Below, in pieces: positions 9,206-18,043 of a stretch of DNA of 37,847 bases; position 1 is the stretch's first letter, and every line of letters begins with the position of its first letter. The position numbers and the translations under genes were made by a program. Location: positions 1 to 37,847 of the forward strand of contig JABDIV010000059.1 of assembly GCA_013003555.1 (NCBI GenBank). Reading direction: 5' to 3'. The notes under the pieces were generated by a model. The model had not been told where the DNA came from, searched no databases, and saw nothing but the letters and a program-made list of their open reading frames with translations. The stretch is from Flavobacteriaceae bacterium. GTDB lineage: Bacteria; Bacteroidota; Bacteroidia; Flavobacteriales; Flavobacteriaceae.

Positions 9206-12200
9206 ATGAAAAAGACTTTTTTTTTAATCTTCTTTTGTTTTTCACAATGGGCGCTAGCTCAATATCAGGTGACCATAGAGGCTTTTATTCTCGATTATGA
9301 GACCACCGAGCCAATTCCTTATGTGAACATTGGTTTTGTTGATAAAAGCATTGGAACAGTGAGTGATGAATCCGGAGCCTTTATCTTGATATACGATGAA
9401 GATCGCATCAGTCTCCTCGATGATCTTCAAATTTCGGCCCTGGGTTATGAGACCTTAAAGGTTGATCAAAAGCAATTGGTACGCTTGCTGACCAATTCGA
9501 ATAAAATATTTCTGAAGCGAAAACCAGAAGTCTTAGATGAGGTTCTTTTAACCAATGAGAAACTAAAAACGATTTATTTGGGTAATCCCGAAATAGATCG
9601 TTCAGTTATTGGTTATTGGAAAGATAAAAAAGCCCTGGGAGGTGAAATAGCTACAATTCTTGACATTAAAAACAAGAATACAAAGCTCAATAAGCTGTCG
9701 TTTACGGTAATTGAGAACCAGTCTGACAGCTTGAAAATTCGTATAAACATATACGATTATAAGAAAGGTCTACCTGCTGATAAAATCCTTGAAACAAATA
9801 TTTTCAAGACAATACAACAATCAGACTCACTGGTTGAGGTTGATCTCGAACCATATAATATTAGGGTTGATAAAGACTGCGTTATCGGGATCGAATTGGT
9901 AAAAGTATATGGCGATATTATTGAGTTTGCCATATCAGGCAGATCTGGGAAAGGCACGTCATTTAAGCGCTATGTCAGTCAGGATAAATGGACTCGTAGT
10001 TCAAGAATTAGGATGAACTTTGGGGTTGAAGCCGGAGAGCCAGCCAAGGATGGGGAATCGGTTATTAATCCGAGAGAGAAGCCTCAAAAAATAACGGTTT
10101 ATTGGGATAACTCAACTCTAGATAAGGCACGGGATATTAATTCTGAATTGGAATTTTTAAAAGAATATATATCAGTCCTGAAACGTGTTGATGTTGAAGT
10201 GATAATATTTAACGCCTTTAATTCGGAGCCGATTGTTTTTAAAGTAATTGATGGGAGAAGTGATGCGCTTATCAGAACATTGCGAAATACATCCGGGTTT
10301 GGGGCGGCAAATTTCAATAATATTGTTCAAACCAACAGTTTTGGTGCCGATGCTGTGATAGTTTTCACAAATGGGCGCTCAATGCTTGGAAAATTAGAAC
10401 CCAAAATTTATGTACCGTTATTTACGGTAAACTCAAGCCCAGAAGCAGATCATTACCAGTTACAACAAGCGGCTTCCTATGCTGATGGGCACTATATAAA
10501 TCTCAGTAAAATCAGGCCTAAAGAGGGCGTGGCCTTGGCTCTAAATGAAATTGAAGATGTTATAGAATACAATACAGATCAGGATGAAAGCGCCTTGATA
10601 AGCGGCAAAATATTCACGGCTGCTGGTCCGATTCAAGGGGCAAGCATTCAATTGAAGAACACCTTTATTGAGGCCCAAAGTGATATTGATGGGTTTTTCC
10701 AAATCAGAGCAAATCAAGACGACATACTTGTTGCTTCCTTCCTTGGTATGAAGACCCATGAGGTTCAAGTTGTAGATCCGAGAAACGTGGCAATTTTGAT
10801 GAAACCCGATGGCGAGCTTCTAGACGAGGTTTATTTAACAGCAGAGCGCGCGAAATCAGATGAAATGCAAACGGGCTTGAGCAAGAAAGATTCCAAAGCT
10901 ATAGGCTATAGCGTTGATATGATAACAGCTGAGGAAATTGGCCCGCAATACAATACGCTTGCTGATGTATTAAATGGAAGATTTCCAGGAGTGCAGGTGG
11001 CAGGATTAAATGTAGCCTATAATACACCCCGATTCATTATACGTGGTGGAGGCGGATCCTTGAATATCGTTTATGCGATGTTCGACATTGATGGGATTAT
11101 TTATGGTTCTGAGCAGTCGGTTCCTCAAGTCAATGTTCAGAATATTGAAAGTATAACGATTCTTCGCTCACTTACAGCGACAAATAGATATGGAGAAATC
11201 GGCCGTGGAGGTGCAATCGTTATCCGAACAAAATCCCTGATGGGTCCGGAAGCACAAAACCGAACTTCAGCCTTGGTAAAAGGCAACGATTATAAAGATG
11301 AGGGGATTCTTTTATTGACCGATAAGCCACGATTGAAACCAACTTATCTTAAAACCCTTGAACAGGCGAGCTCCTTTGAGCAGGCTCAGGACATATATAA
11401 TGCATTAAACGATGAACCTGAGAATTATACCATCCCTTTTTATCTTGACGCATCCGACTATTTCATGAGATGGGAAGTTGATTTCGCCTATTCTGTTTTG
11501 ACTACCATCGCGGTTATAGCAGATGAAAATCCAAAGGCACTTAAAACCCTGGCTTTTAAAATGGAAGAACTCGGCAAGTTCAAGGACGCCCAATATATTT
11601 ATGAACGCTTGGTGAATCTCAGACCAAAACAAGAACAATCCTACCGGGACCTTGCCAGGATTTATGTTGAGAATGGCCTCTATTCCGAGGCTATGGACCT
11701 ATATAAGCGCATGCTGGCAAATGCTATTGAGGATGTTGAATTTGTAGGACTTCAACGAACTATTGAGAACGAGTTGATGCATCTTCTTTCATTCCACCGC
11801 TCGAAGGTTGATTATAAAGACCTGCCGAACGATTTGCGAACAGCTAAATTTAAATACGATTTGAGAATTGTATTCGACTGGAATGATCCCAACACCGAGT
11901 TTGAACTGCAATTTGTTAACCCTCAAAAGAAATTCTTTAAGTGGAGCCACACGCGATTATCGAGCGAAGAACGCATGATCGATGAAGTTAAATTTGGGTA
12001 TAATACAGAAGAATTTATCATCGATGATGCCGAATCAGGCCAATGGATCATCAATATACAAAGCCTCAGTAGAGAAGAGACCAAAAACAATCCGTCCTAT
12101 CTTAAATATACGGTTTATCAAAATTACGGATTGGCCGAGGAGACAAAAGTAACCAAGGTGATCGAACTGTATGAACATCAAACCAAGGTTACCCTGGATA

Positions 12201-12220
12201 CCTTCATGTACCGGAAATAG
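9206..12220 (+). CDS. Exported CarboxypepD_reg / vWA-like / TonB-plug / TPR / DUF2135-like multidomain protein
   Basis: A 1004-residue protein with a clear signal peptide (MKKTFFLIFFCFSQWALAQ), which fixes the start. Reading along it: a CarboxypepD_reg-like beta-sandwich (about 20-105); a beta-rich region (about 122-270); a vWA-like region (about 297-445) starting ITVYWDNSTLDKARD, with D-N-S in the MIDAS position; a second CarboxypepD_reg-like domain (about 462-545); a TonB-plug-like domain (about 569-677) with LADVLNGRFPGVQV and the ending GGAIVIRTKS; TPR-like helices (about 712-843); and a C-terminal domain recalling DUF2135 (about 890-1004). There is no 22-strand barrel after the plug, so it cannot be an ordinary TonB-dependent receptor. 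Role unknown; an envelope-anchored binding or scaffold protein fits best. The next gene is a shorter paralogue 107 bp downstream. Confidence 0.78.
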   Translation: MKKTFFLIFFCFSQWALAQYQVTIEAFILDYETTEPIPYVNIGFVDKSIGTVSDESGAFILIYDEDRISLLDDLQISALGYETLKVDQKQLVRLLTNSNKIFLKRKPEVLDEVLLTNEKLKTIYLGNPEIDRSVIGYWKDKKALGGEIATILDIKNKNTKLNKLSFTVIENQSDSLKIRINIYDYKKGLPADKILETNIFKTIQQSDSLVEVDLEPYNIRVDKDCVIGIELVKVYGDIIEFAISGRSGKGTSFKRYVSQDKWTRSSRIRMNFGVEAGEPAKDGESVINPREKPQKITVYWDNSTLDKARDINSELEFLKEYISVLKRVDVEVIIFNAFNSEPIVFKVIDGRSDALIRTLRNTSGFGAANFNNIVQTNSFGADAVIVFTNGRSMLGKLEPKIYVPLFTVNSSPEADHYQLQQAASYADGHYINLSKIRPKEGVALALNEIEDVIEYNTDQDESALISGKIFTAAGPIQGASIQLKNTFIEAQSDIDGFFQIRANQDDILVASFLGMKTHEVQVVDPRNVAILMKPDGELLDEVYLTAERAKSDEMQTGLSKKDSKAIGYSVDMITAEEIGPQYNTLADVLNGRFPGVQVAGLNVAYNTPRFIIRGGGGSLNIVYAMFDIDGIIYGSEQSVPQVNVQNIESITILRSLTATNRYGEIGRGGAIVIRTKSLMGPEAQNRTSALVKGNDYKDEGILLLTDKPRLKPTYLKTLEQASSFEQAQDIYNALNDEPENYTIPFYLDASDYFMRWEVDFAYSVLTTIAVIADENPKALKTLAFKMEELGKFKDAQYIYERLVNLRPKQEQSYRDLARIYVENGLYSEAMDLYKRMLANAIEDVEFVGLQRTIENELMHLLSFHRSKVDYKDLPNDLRTAKFKYDLRIVFDWNDPNTEFELQFVNPQKKFFKWSHTRLSSEERMIDEVKFGYNTEEFIIDDAESGQWIINIQSLSREETKNNPSYLKYTVYQNYGLAEETKVTKVIELYEHQTKVTLDTFMYRK

Positions 12221-12327
12221 CGACCGTGTAATGAAGAAGTTTTAATTTCATAATCAAGGGTTTAACGTTATTTAAGAAAAGAGACTTAAGTTTTTTTGTA
12301 GCTTTATATTTCAAAATTTTCTATGCT

Positions 12328-14271
12328 ATGAAAAAGTTTATTCTTCTGAGTTTCAGTTTATTGCCAATTTTGTTATTTGGGCAGTATGAAATTACCATAA
12401 AGGCTTCTGTGATTGATGAAGTTACAAGGGAACCCATTCCATTTGCTAATGTTGAGTTTGTCAATACTTCTGTTACTGAGATTACCGAAACAGATGGAAG
12501 TTTTAAGATGATTTTTGATGATTATGTCATTTCAGACAATGACACACTTTTGGTTTCGGCCTTTGGCTATGAACCTCAGGACATCCACGCCAAGGATTTT
12601 TATAAATTTCTGACCAATACTAACAAAATATTTTTGCGACATATACCGGCCGGAAAATCAATTTCACCTGAGAAAAACAACTTTCATAAATCATTATTTG
12701 GAACGGTTACCGTCAACAATATTCCGGTTCAGGGAGCAGTTATAAGCGTAAAGGACAGCTTCAAAGAAGGGAGAACAGATGCTAACGGATCCTTTTCCAT
12801 CGATGCTGAAAAAGGAGATATAGTATTGGTGAAATACCTGGGGATGATTCCACAGGAAATAAAAGTAGAATCCGTTGGCCGATTGGATTTTAAACTTAAA
12901 TCTGATGGTGAACTCATGGAAGAGGTATTCCTCATGGGGAGGTATGTTGAAAAGCCTAAAATCGATCTGGGTTATAACGGAAAGAAGAATTACGATGAGA
13001 TTACCTATTCGGCCGGTGTGATTGGAAGAAAAGAAATTAAGACAAATTACTATCAGTTATCCGACCTGCTCAACGGTCGATTGGCCAAAACCAGTTACAG
13101 CCGTAATGGCAGTTTAAATTTACCGAGTTCATACATTTATGATATTGATGGGATGATCTATACTTCGGAAAACGGCCTGCAACTTCCATTGATTGACCCT
13201 CAAATTATCGAGAGTATTGTTGTTTTAAATAGCCTGTCGGCTACGCATAAATATGGAACTTTAGCCCGAAATGGCGTCATTGTTATTCGAACAAAAACAA
13301 CCGGGTACGACAAACCTGATACGGAAAAACCAAAGGCCTTAATCGAAGGAAATAATTATAACGAATCGGTTCGTTTAGCAGAAGGAGCAGATCGATCGGA
13401 TATATCACAGGCTTTAAAAACAGCGAGTAGTTTTGAAGAAGCCAAGTTGATTTTTCTCAACTCTGAGAAAAAAGATGCGCAACCAGGGGTAACCTTTTAT
13501 TTCGATGCCTCGGATTACTTCCTAAGATGGGATAGAGAATATGCAATTCAACTTTTAGACAGGATAGGTCAAATAGGATATGAGAACACAAAAGCTTTAC
13601 GCGCGTTAGCGTTTAAATATGAGGCACTGGAAAAATTCTCAGCGGCTAAAGAAGTATATCAAAGAATTGCTATTATAAGTCCGCTTGATGCCCAAACCTA
13701 TATCGATCTTGCGAGGAGTTATAAGAACACAGGTCAGTATCGGGAAGCAATGGACCTGCTTAAGAACATGTTGAGAAATAAAAAAGAGGGGGTGGATTTT
13801 ACAGGACTTCAAAATACAATTGAGAATGAAATTCAACACATTTTGGCCTTTCATAGAACCAAGGTTGATTATTATGACCTTCCTAATGATCTCAGGTCGG
13901 CGAAGTTTAACTATGACGTACGGGTGTTGTGCGAATGGAACGATCCCTATGCCGAATTTGAACTGCAGTTCGTTAATCCAGGGAAGCGTTATTTTTCCTG
14001 GCGAAACAGTAAATTACAGAACACCCAGCGCATGCTTGATGGAATAAGAAACGGTTATGCGATGGAAGAATTCATTGTCGATGAGGCTGAGGCAGGTGAA
14101 TGGATCATTAATTTAAAAGCAACCGAGCACCAGTTAGGAATAAACCCTACATATTTCAAATATACCGTTTATACCGATTACGGATTGTCGACAGAACAAT
14201 CTGAAACCAAGGTCATTCAACTATCGGATCAATCCGAGAAAGTAACGATTGAGCGATTGAAATTTGAATAA
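12328..14271 (+). CDS. Exported CarboxypepD_reg / TonB-plug / TPR / DUF2135-like protein, short paralogue
   Basis: This 647-residue protein (signal peptide MKKFILLSFSLLPILLFGQ) repeats the ends of its upstream neighbour without the middle. It has a first CarboxypepD_reg-like domain (about 19-105), a second (about 120-200), the plug-like domain (about 229-325: LSDLLNGRLAKT ... GVIVIRTKT), TPR-like helices (about 361-488) and a DUF2135-like C-terminus (about 535-647). About 340 residues holding the beta-rich and vWA-like regions of the neighbour are missing at about residue 110. Identity is strongest in the C-terminal half: EAMDL, TIENE, KVDYxDLPNDLR, FELQFVNP are shared. The pair therefore arose by tandem duplication, followed by domain loss here or gain there. 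No barrel is present. Function unknown. The gene ends at a strong hairpin shared with the opposing gene. Confidence 0.78.
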   Translation: MKKFILLSFSLLPILLFGQYEITIKASVIDEVTREPIPFANVEFVNTSVTEITETDGSFKMIFDDYVISDNDTLLVSAFGYEPQDIHAKDFYKFLTNTNKIFLRHIPAGKSISPEKNNFHKSLFGTVTVNNIPVQGAVISVKDSFKEGRTDANGSFSIDAEKGDIVLVKYLGMIPQEIKVESVGRLDFKLKSDGELMEEVFLMGRYVEKPKIDLGYNGKKNYDEITYSAGVIGRKEIKTNYYQLSDLLNGRLAKTSYSRNGSLNLPSSYIYDIDGMIYTSENGLQLPLIDPQIIESIVVLNSLSATHKYGTLARNGVIVIRTKTTGYDKPDTEKPKALIEGNNYNESVRLAEGADRSDISQALKTASSFEEAKLIFLNSEKKDAQPGVTFYFDASDYFLRWDREYAIQLLDRIGQIGYENTKALRALAFKYEALEKFSAAKEVYQRIAIISPLDAQTYIDLARSYKNTGQYREAMDLLKNMLRNKKEGVDFTGLQNTIENEIQHILAFHRTKVDYYDLPNDLRSAKFNYDVRVLCEWNDPYAEFELQFVNPGKRYFSWRNSKLQNTQRMLDGIRNGYAMEEFIVDEAEAGEWIINLKATEHQLGINPTYFKYTVYTDYGLSTEQSETKVIQLSDQSEKVTIERLKFE

Positions 14272-14273
14272 AA

Positions 14274-14299
14274 AAAAGAGCCTCAAACGAGGCTCTTTT
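14274..14299. terminator. Bidirectional intrinsic terminator
   Basis: GAGCCTC (14278-14284), loop AAAC, GAGGCTC (14289-14295), flanked by A-rich sequence on the left and TTTT on the right, so the stem can extend to 11 bp. It starts just after the stop at 14271 and can end transcription of both convergent genes. Confidence 0.85.
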
Positions 14300-14341
14300 C
14301 AACTAACTAATTACACATACATAATGACCTAATGAAAGGAT

Positions 14342-14947
14342 TTAAAATTTGAATTTTTCAGAATATTTTCGTCCGTCCGCACGTACTACGACTCTCATTT
14401 CGTCGTCATGCACTTTCGAAAAATCAAAGATTTTGCCATTTTCATGAACGTTTTCAGAGTAAATCAATTCGTTGTATTTGTTATAGATTTTGATCTGAAG
14501 ATCTTGTTCTTCAAAAGCTAGTTTAGAGACATAGATAAATTCGCCTCTGGACATGATCACCGGTTTAAAAATGCGATACGATTTGCCAAATTCAACAGAA
14601 CTTGGTGTAACACGCGATGCGTCAATTTCAATTTTAAGGTCAAAATTCGATTGAACGGTGAAAGGTTGACACTCGATTTCAAGATCATAGATCTTTTCAA
14701 TTAAATAGTCACCCTTGGGAAGCCTCGATAGGTCGATATGATCAGAGATGTTTTCTGATCTATTAAATTCTCCCTTAAAGATCACTTTCCCTTTCGAGTT
14801 CTTGATCTGCATTTGCACTTTTTCATGTGCTTGAATCATTTCCTGATTAGAGAATGATTCGATCTGATTTGGGTTCATGTTGAATCCACTTACATGCAAT
14901 GCCACCAGCATCCATGTGATTAACTGTACGTTTTTAATTGTTTTCAT
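14342..14947 (-). CDS. Exported hypothetical protein with two beta-sandwich-like repeats
   Basis: I do not recognise a named family. The frame is open further upstream to 15022, but I chose the ATG at 14947 because it begins a credible signal peptide (MKTIKNVQLITWMLVALHVSG), giving 201 residues. The mature part contains two similar beta-rich halves. The first has VQMQIKNSKGKVIFKGEFNRSENI, DLSRLPKGDYLIEKIY; the second has LQIKIYNKYNELIYSENVHENGKIFDFSKV followed by EMRVVVRADGRKYSEKFKF. Each half resembles the short Ig-like/T9SS-tail-like modules found in Bacteroidota exported proteins (strand, turn 'G-x-x-I', strand, 'D-F/L-S'). A periplasmic or surface location is inferred. The gene is divergent from the AraC regulator across 201 bp, so it is a possible target of that regulator. 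Confidence 0.7.
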   Translation of the reverse strand: MKTIKNVQLITWMLVALHVSGFNMNPNQIESFSNQEMIQAHEKVQMQIKNSKGKVIFKGEFNRSENISDHIDLSRLPKGDYLIEKIYDLEIECQPFTVQSNFDLKIEIDASRVTPSSVEFGKSYRIFKPVIMSRGEFIYVSKLAFEEQDLQIKIYNKYNELIYSENVHENGKIFDFSKVHDDEMRVVVRADGRKYSEKFKF

Positions 14948-15106
14948 AATAAGATGAATTAAAAGTTCAACGGGACAAAATTGCATCGAATTGATCAGAC
15001 AAAAAACAAGAGATTTGGCCAATATATATTCTAAATTAACACCTTGAGACGTGTTTATATGTTGTTTTGTTAAAATAGCACATAAAAGTGTTAATTATGC
15101 ATATTT

Positions 15107-15133
15107 TTGCATGAACCGAATTTGATAATTTCG
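15107..15133 (+). promoter_or_regulatory. Putative promoter of the AraC-family gene
   Basis: TTG at 15107-15109 and TAATTTCG at 15126-15133, 16 bases apart, 15 bases before the ATG at 15149. The box matches TAnnTTTG at 7 of 8 positions. The whole 14948-15148 spacer is AT-rich and serves two divergent genes. Confidence 0.45.
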
Positions 15134-15148
15134 AGTAAAATTTAAAAG

Positions 15149-16021
15149 ATGATAAACATTAAGCCTTCATATGAAAAAGTGAGTCCAAATTTCGGAAACT
15201 CCATCCTCGTTAAGCAGAATGTTAAAAATCACAATTCAAAACGAGCGTTTTGGCATTTCCACCCGGAAATCGAGCTTGTTTATGTAAATAAGGGAAAGGG
15301 AAAGCGACACATCGGGAGTCATTTGTCTTACTTCAACAACAGCCAGCTTATTCTAATAGGAGCAAATCTGCCTCATAACGGTTTTACAGACCGGCTAACA
15401 GCGCAAGGCAAAGAAACCCTTGTCCAATTCCGTCCCGAAGTATATGGCACCGATTTCTTGGCCTTACCCGAGTTAAAATCGATTCAGCAGTTGTTTGGGC
15501 GTGCTAAAAAAGGCTTGCTCTTTAAGTCCGATACAAAAAAGCGAATCGGACCGAAGATTGAGAGCCTGGCTAACAAAGATTCTTTTGGGCAGTTGATTAG
15601 TTTGCTAGAGATTTTAGATGATTTGGCAAAAGCTGAAGACTATGAAATATTAAATGCCGATGGGTTTGCCTTCGAGACCGAACCTCAGGACAATTTGAAA
15701 ATAGATGTGATTTTCAATTTTGTCAATACTAATTTTAAGGAACAGATCAGTTTGAGTGAAGTTGCTGATCTGGCAAGTATGACCGTTCCGGGATTTTGTC
15801 GTTATTTTAAAAAAGCAACCGGTAAAACATTTACCCAAATGGTCAATGAATATCGTGTGGTTCACGCAACGAAACTACTCTCGGAAAGCGAAAGCAGCAT
15901 TACCGATATCTGTTTTGCAAGCGGTTTTAATAATTTTTCGCACTTCAACAAGTTATTCAAAGCATTTACGGGCAAAACAGCACTTCAGTACAGGAAAGAA
16001 ATGAGACGTATGATCCAGTAA
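15149..16021 (+). CDS. AraC family transcriptional regulator with N-terminal cupin-like domain
   Basis: A 290-residue protein. The N-terminal part (about 20-150) reads as a cupin-like sensor: FWHFHPEIELVYVNKGKGKRHIG, then a GANLPHNGF segment. The C-terminal 100 residues form the double helix-turn-helix of the AraC/XylS family: ISLSEVADLASMTVPGFCRYFKKATGKTF, then SITDICFASGFNNFSHFNKLFKAFTGKTALQYR, which matches the family signature closely. Such regulators usually bind a small ligand, often a sugar derivative, and activate nearby catabolic or envelope genes. The ligand is unknown. The divergent 14342-14947 gene and, less likely, the nuclease gene whose stop lies 3 bp from this stop are the local candidates for regulation. 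Confidence 0.93.
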   Translation: MINIKPSYEKVSPNFGNSILVKQNVKNHNSKRAFWHFHPEIELVYVNKGKGKRHIGSHLSYFNNSQLILIGANLPHNGFTDRLTAQGKETLVQFRPEVYGTDFLALPELKSIQQLFGRAKKGLLFKSDTKKRIGPKIESLANKDSFGQLISLLEILDDLAKAEDYEILNADGFAFETEPQDNLKIDVIFNFVNTNFKEQISLSEVADLASMTVPGFCRYFKKATGKTFTQMVNEYRVVHATKLLSESESSITDICFASGFNNFSHFNKLFKAFTGKTALQYRKEMRRMIQ

Positions 16022-16024
16022 TGA

Positions 16025-16801
16025 CTAGTCAAAAACAGCATTCAAAATAGCCGCTAATCGTATTCCACCTCGTTGAATTTGTTTACGAACAGAGCTGAAA
16101 TACCGATACATATAACCATATCCTAAATCGTCACCAATGGTTGTGTTACTATAAATATCCTTCGTAAGCGATCGGCTTTCCTGCATCCAGGACATAATAG
16201 TCCCGGCTTGAATCGCTTTTCTTTCATCGACTGATCTGACCAGTTGATTTTGAGCTAATTCGGTATAGGACATATCGTAATGTTCAATCATTAATTCGTC
16301 CCAAACCTTATGAAGGTTCGTCCCCTTCCCAAACCAACGTACCTGAAAGTCGTTACCGCCTTTATCTTCTGCCAGGCCAATATGCAAAGGCTGGTGCAAA
16401 TCACCTATAAAGTGTACTAAAAGTTTAAGATGAAACACCTTGTCATCATCGCTCGAATTCTTGTTTTCTAAAACCGTGATACAAGTCTGGATGCCTTTAT
16501 AAAGATCCCCGGAAGTGTTCTTGGGATGACCTTCATAGGTACTTTCGAAGGGGAAATTTACATAATGCCATGGACCATATTTCCGATATTGCTTATCGCT
16601 TTTTATTTCATCTGCATAGGTTGATATTATTGCGAGTGACTGGCCATTTAGCAATTTTCGGATCTGTTTTTTGGCCTTCCTGCTTAAGTAACTCTCAGCT
16701 ATTTCGGCAGTTGCCCGATGTCCTGTCGGGCCCCAATTATTTATTGAAAAGGACAAGGGAGAAACTAAAAGGCACGTAGCTAAAATCAATAAAAAACGCA
16801 T
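16025..16801 (-). CDS. S1/P1 family zinc-dependent nuclease, exported
   Basis: A 258-residue protein with a signal peptide (MRFLLILATCLLVSPLSFS) followed by NNWGPTGHRATAEIAE. In this family an N-terminal Trp and the following His ligate zinc, so the mature protein should begin at or just before W. Further zinc ligands of the trinuclear centre are visible: D in YADEIKSD, H in PWHYVNFP, H and D in LVHFIGDLHQPLHIG, and H and D in NLHKVWDELM. The length matches bacterial S1/P1 nucleases, which cleave single-stranded DNA and RNA and remove 3'-phosphates. In marine Bacteroidota they may help to obtain phosphate or nucleosides. The gene converges with the AraC gene and has a 177-bp AT-rich spacer upstream, shared with the divergent radical SAM gene. 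Confidence 0.93.
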   Translation of the reverse strand: MRFLLILATCLLVSPLSFSINNWGPTGHRATAEIAESYLSRKAKKQIRKLLNGQSLAIISTYADEIKSDKQYRKYGPWHYVNFPFESTYEGHPKNTSGDLYKGIQTCITVLENKNSSDDDKVFHLKLLVHFIGDLHQPLHIGLAEDKGGNDFQVRWFGKGTNLHKVWDELMIEHYDMSYTELAQNQLVRSVDERKAIQAGTIMSWMQESRSLTKDIYSNTTIGDDLGYGYMYRYFSSVRKQIQRGGIRLAAILNAVFD

Positions 16802-16936
16802 AAACTCAAATTATGATTAAGTCACTAATTTAAACTTTTCTCTGATGTAATTCAGCTTTAAGTAGGCCCAATTTTTAATCTGGATTATCTGTTTATCATT
16901 CTACAAAATGTAGCCATCATCAGATCGTTTTGACCT

Positions 16937-16944
16937 TATCTTTG
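16937..16944 (+). promoter_or_regulatory. -7 box of the radical SAM gene
   Basis: TATCTTTG is an exact match to TAnnTTTG, 34 bases before the ATG at 16979. No TTG is present at the usual distance upstream, so only the -7 element is claimed. Confidence 0.5.
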
Positions 16945-16978
16945 AATTGATTCAACAAACAATTTCAATAAAAGCTTT

Positions 16979-18043
16979 ATGAATAATCATGATGGTCGGG
17001 GTGCTCAGCTGGCATTAAACAATCGGTTTTCAAAATTGAGTCATGAACCAAGGGCCGATTTTTTAAACTATTGCGAGAATGAAAAGGAATCATTCCGACA
17101 TAAGAAGACTATTTATAAGGAGGTTTACCCGAAGACTATAATCAATAAAATCACAAGTCCGGATGTTGGCATGCAGTACTCAATGAATCCTTATCAGGGA
17201 TGTGAACACGGGTGTGTTTATTGCTATGCCAGAAATAGTCATGAATTCTGGGGATATGGTCCCGGTTTGGATTTTGAAAGCCGCATTATGGTGAAGAAAA
17301 ATTCGTCGAAGTTGCTGGAAGATAAAATCAGGAAGAAATCATGGCAGGCTTGTACCATTGTTATGTCAGGTAATACCGATTGCTATCAGCCGGCAGAGAA
17401 GTCATTCAAAATAACGCGATCATGTCTCGAGGTTTTTCTGAAGTACAAGCACCCGGTTGGAATAATTACAAAAAACGCATTGATTCTAAGAGATATCGAT
17501 TTGTTAAGATCGTTAAACAAAAACGGGTTAATAGCTGTGCATATTTCGATAACAACCCTATCGGAAAAAACCAGACGGCTGCTGGAACCGAGAACAGCCA
17601 GCATTAAAAAGCGATTGAATACCGTCAAAAAACTCTCGGAATTAGGTATTCCGGTCAATGTCATGCTTGCACCAATTATCCCGTCGATAAACAGTCACGA
17701 AATCCTGGCTATGGCTAAGGCAGCCTCTGAAGCCGGAGCCATAAGCGTAGGCCATACTATGGTTAGACTAAATGGGTCGATTGGTTTATTGTTCTATGAC
17801 TGGATCAAAAAACGGATGCCAGACAGGGCGAATAAGGTTATGAGACAAATAGAAGCCTGTCATGGCGGGAACCTCAACGACAGTCGGTTTGGAGTACGCA
17901 TGCGAGGCGAAGGGAAAATCGCTGAACAAATAAATGACACGATCAAAATAGCAAAACGAAAATATTTCACAGGAAAGAAAATGCCAGTCCTCAATACTGA
18001 ATTACATCATTTGCACAAGAACGACCAGTTAAGGCTTTTTTAA
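16979..18043 (+). CDS. PA0069-type radical SAM protein (spore photoproduct lyase-like)
   Basis: The 354-residue protein has the radical SAM cluster motif C-x3-C-x2-C in GCEHGCVYCYARNSHEFWGY, preceded by MNPYQG. It also carries the family features DFESRIMVKKN, MSGNTDCYQPAEK and ITKNALILRD. This pattern is that of the PA0069/Rv2578c group, related to spore photoproduct lyase (SplB). Members bind a [4Fe-4S] cluster and S-adenosylmethionine, but their substrate is not established; a role in DNA repair is often guessed from the SplB likeness. This is inference from motif similarity. The last 15 bp overlap the end of the convergent GNAT gene. A good -7 box lies upstream. Confidence 0.9.
   Translation: MNNHDGRGAQLALNNRFSKLSHEPRADFLNYCENEKESFRHKKTIYKEVYPKTIINKITSPDVGMQYSMNPYQGCEHGCVYCYARNSHEFWGYGPGLDFESRIMVKKNSSKLLEDKIRKKSWQACTIVMSGNTDCYQPAEKSFKITRSCLEVFLKYKHPVGIITKNALILRDIDLLRSLNKNGLIAVHISITTLSEKTRRLLEPRTASIKKRLNTVKKLSELGIPVNVMLAPIIPSINSHEILAMAKAASEAGAISVGHTMVRLNGSIGLLFYDWIKKRMPDRANKVMRQIEACHGGNLNDSRFGVRMRGEGKIAEQINDTIKIAKRKYFTGKKMPVLNTELHHLHKNDQLRLF

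Noticed and set aside
14948..15022. In-frame N-terminal extension of the 14342-14947 gene
   Set aside because: The extra 25 residues are not signal-like and would hide the good signal peptide that begins at 14947.
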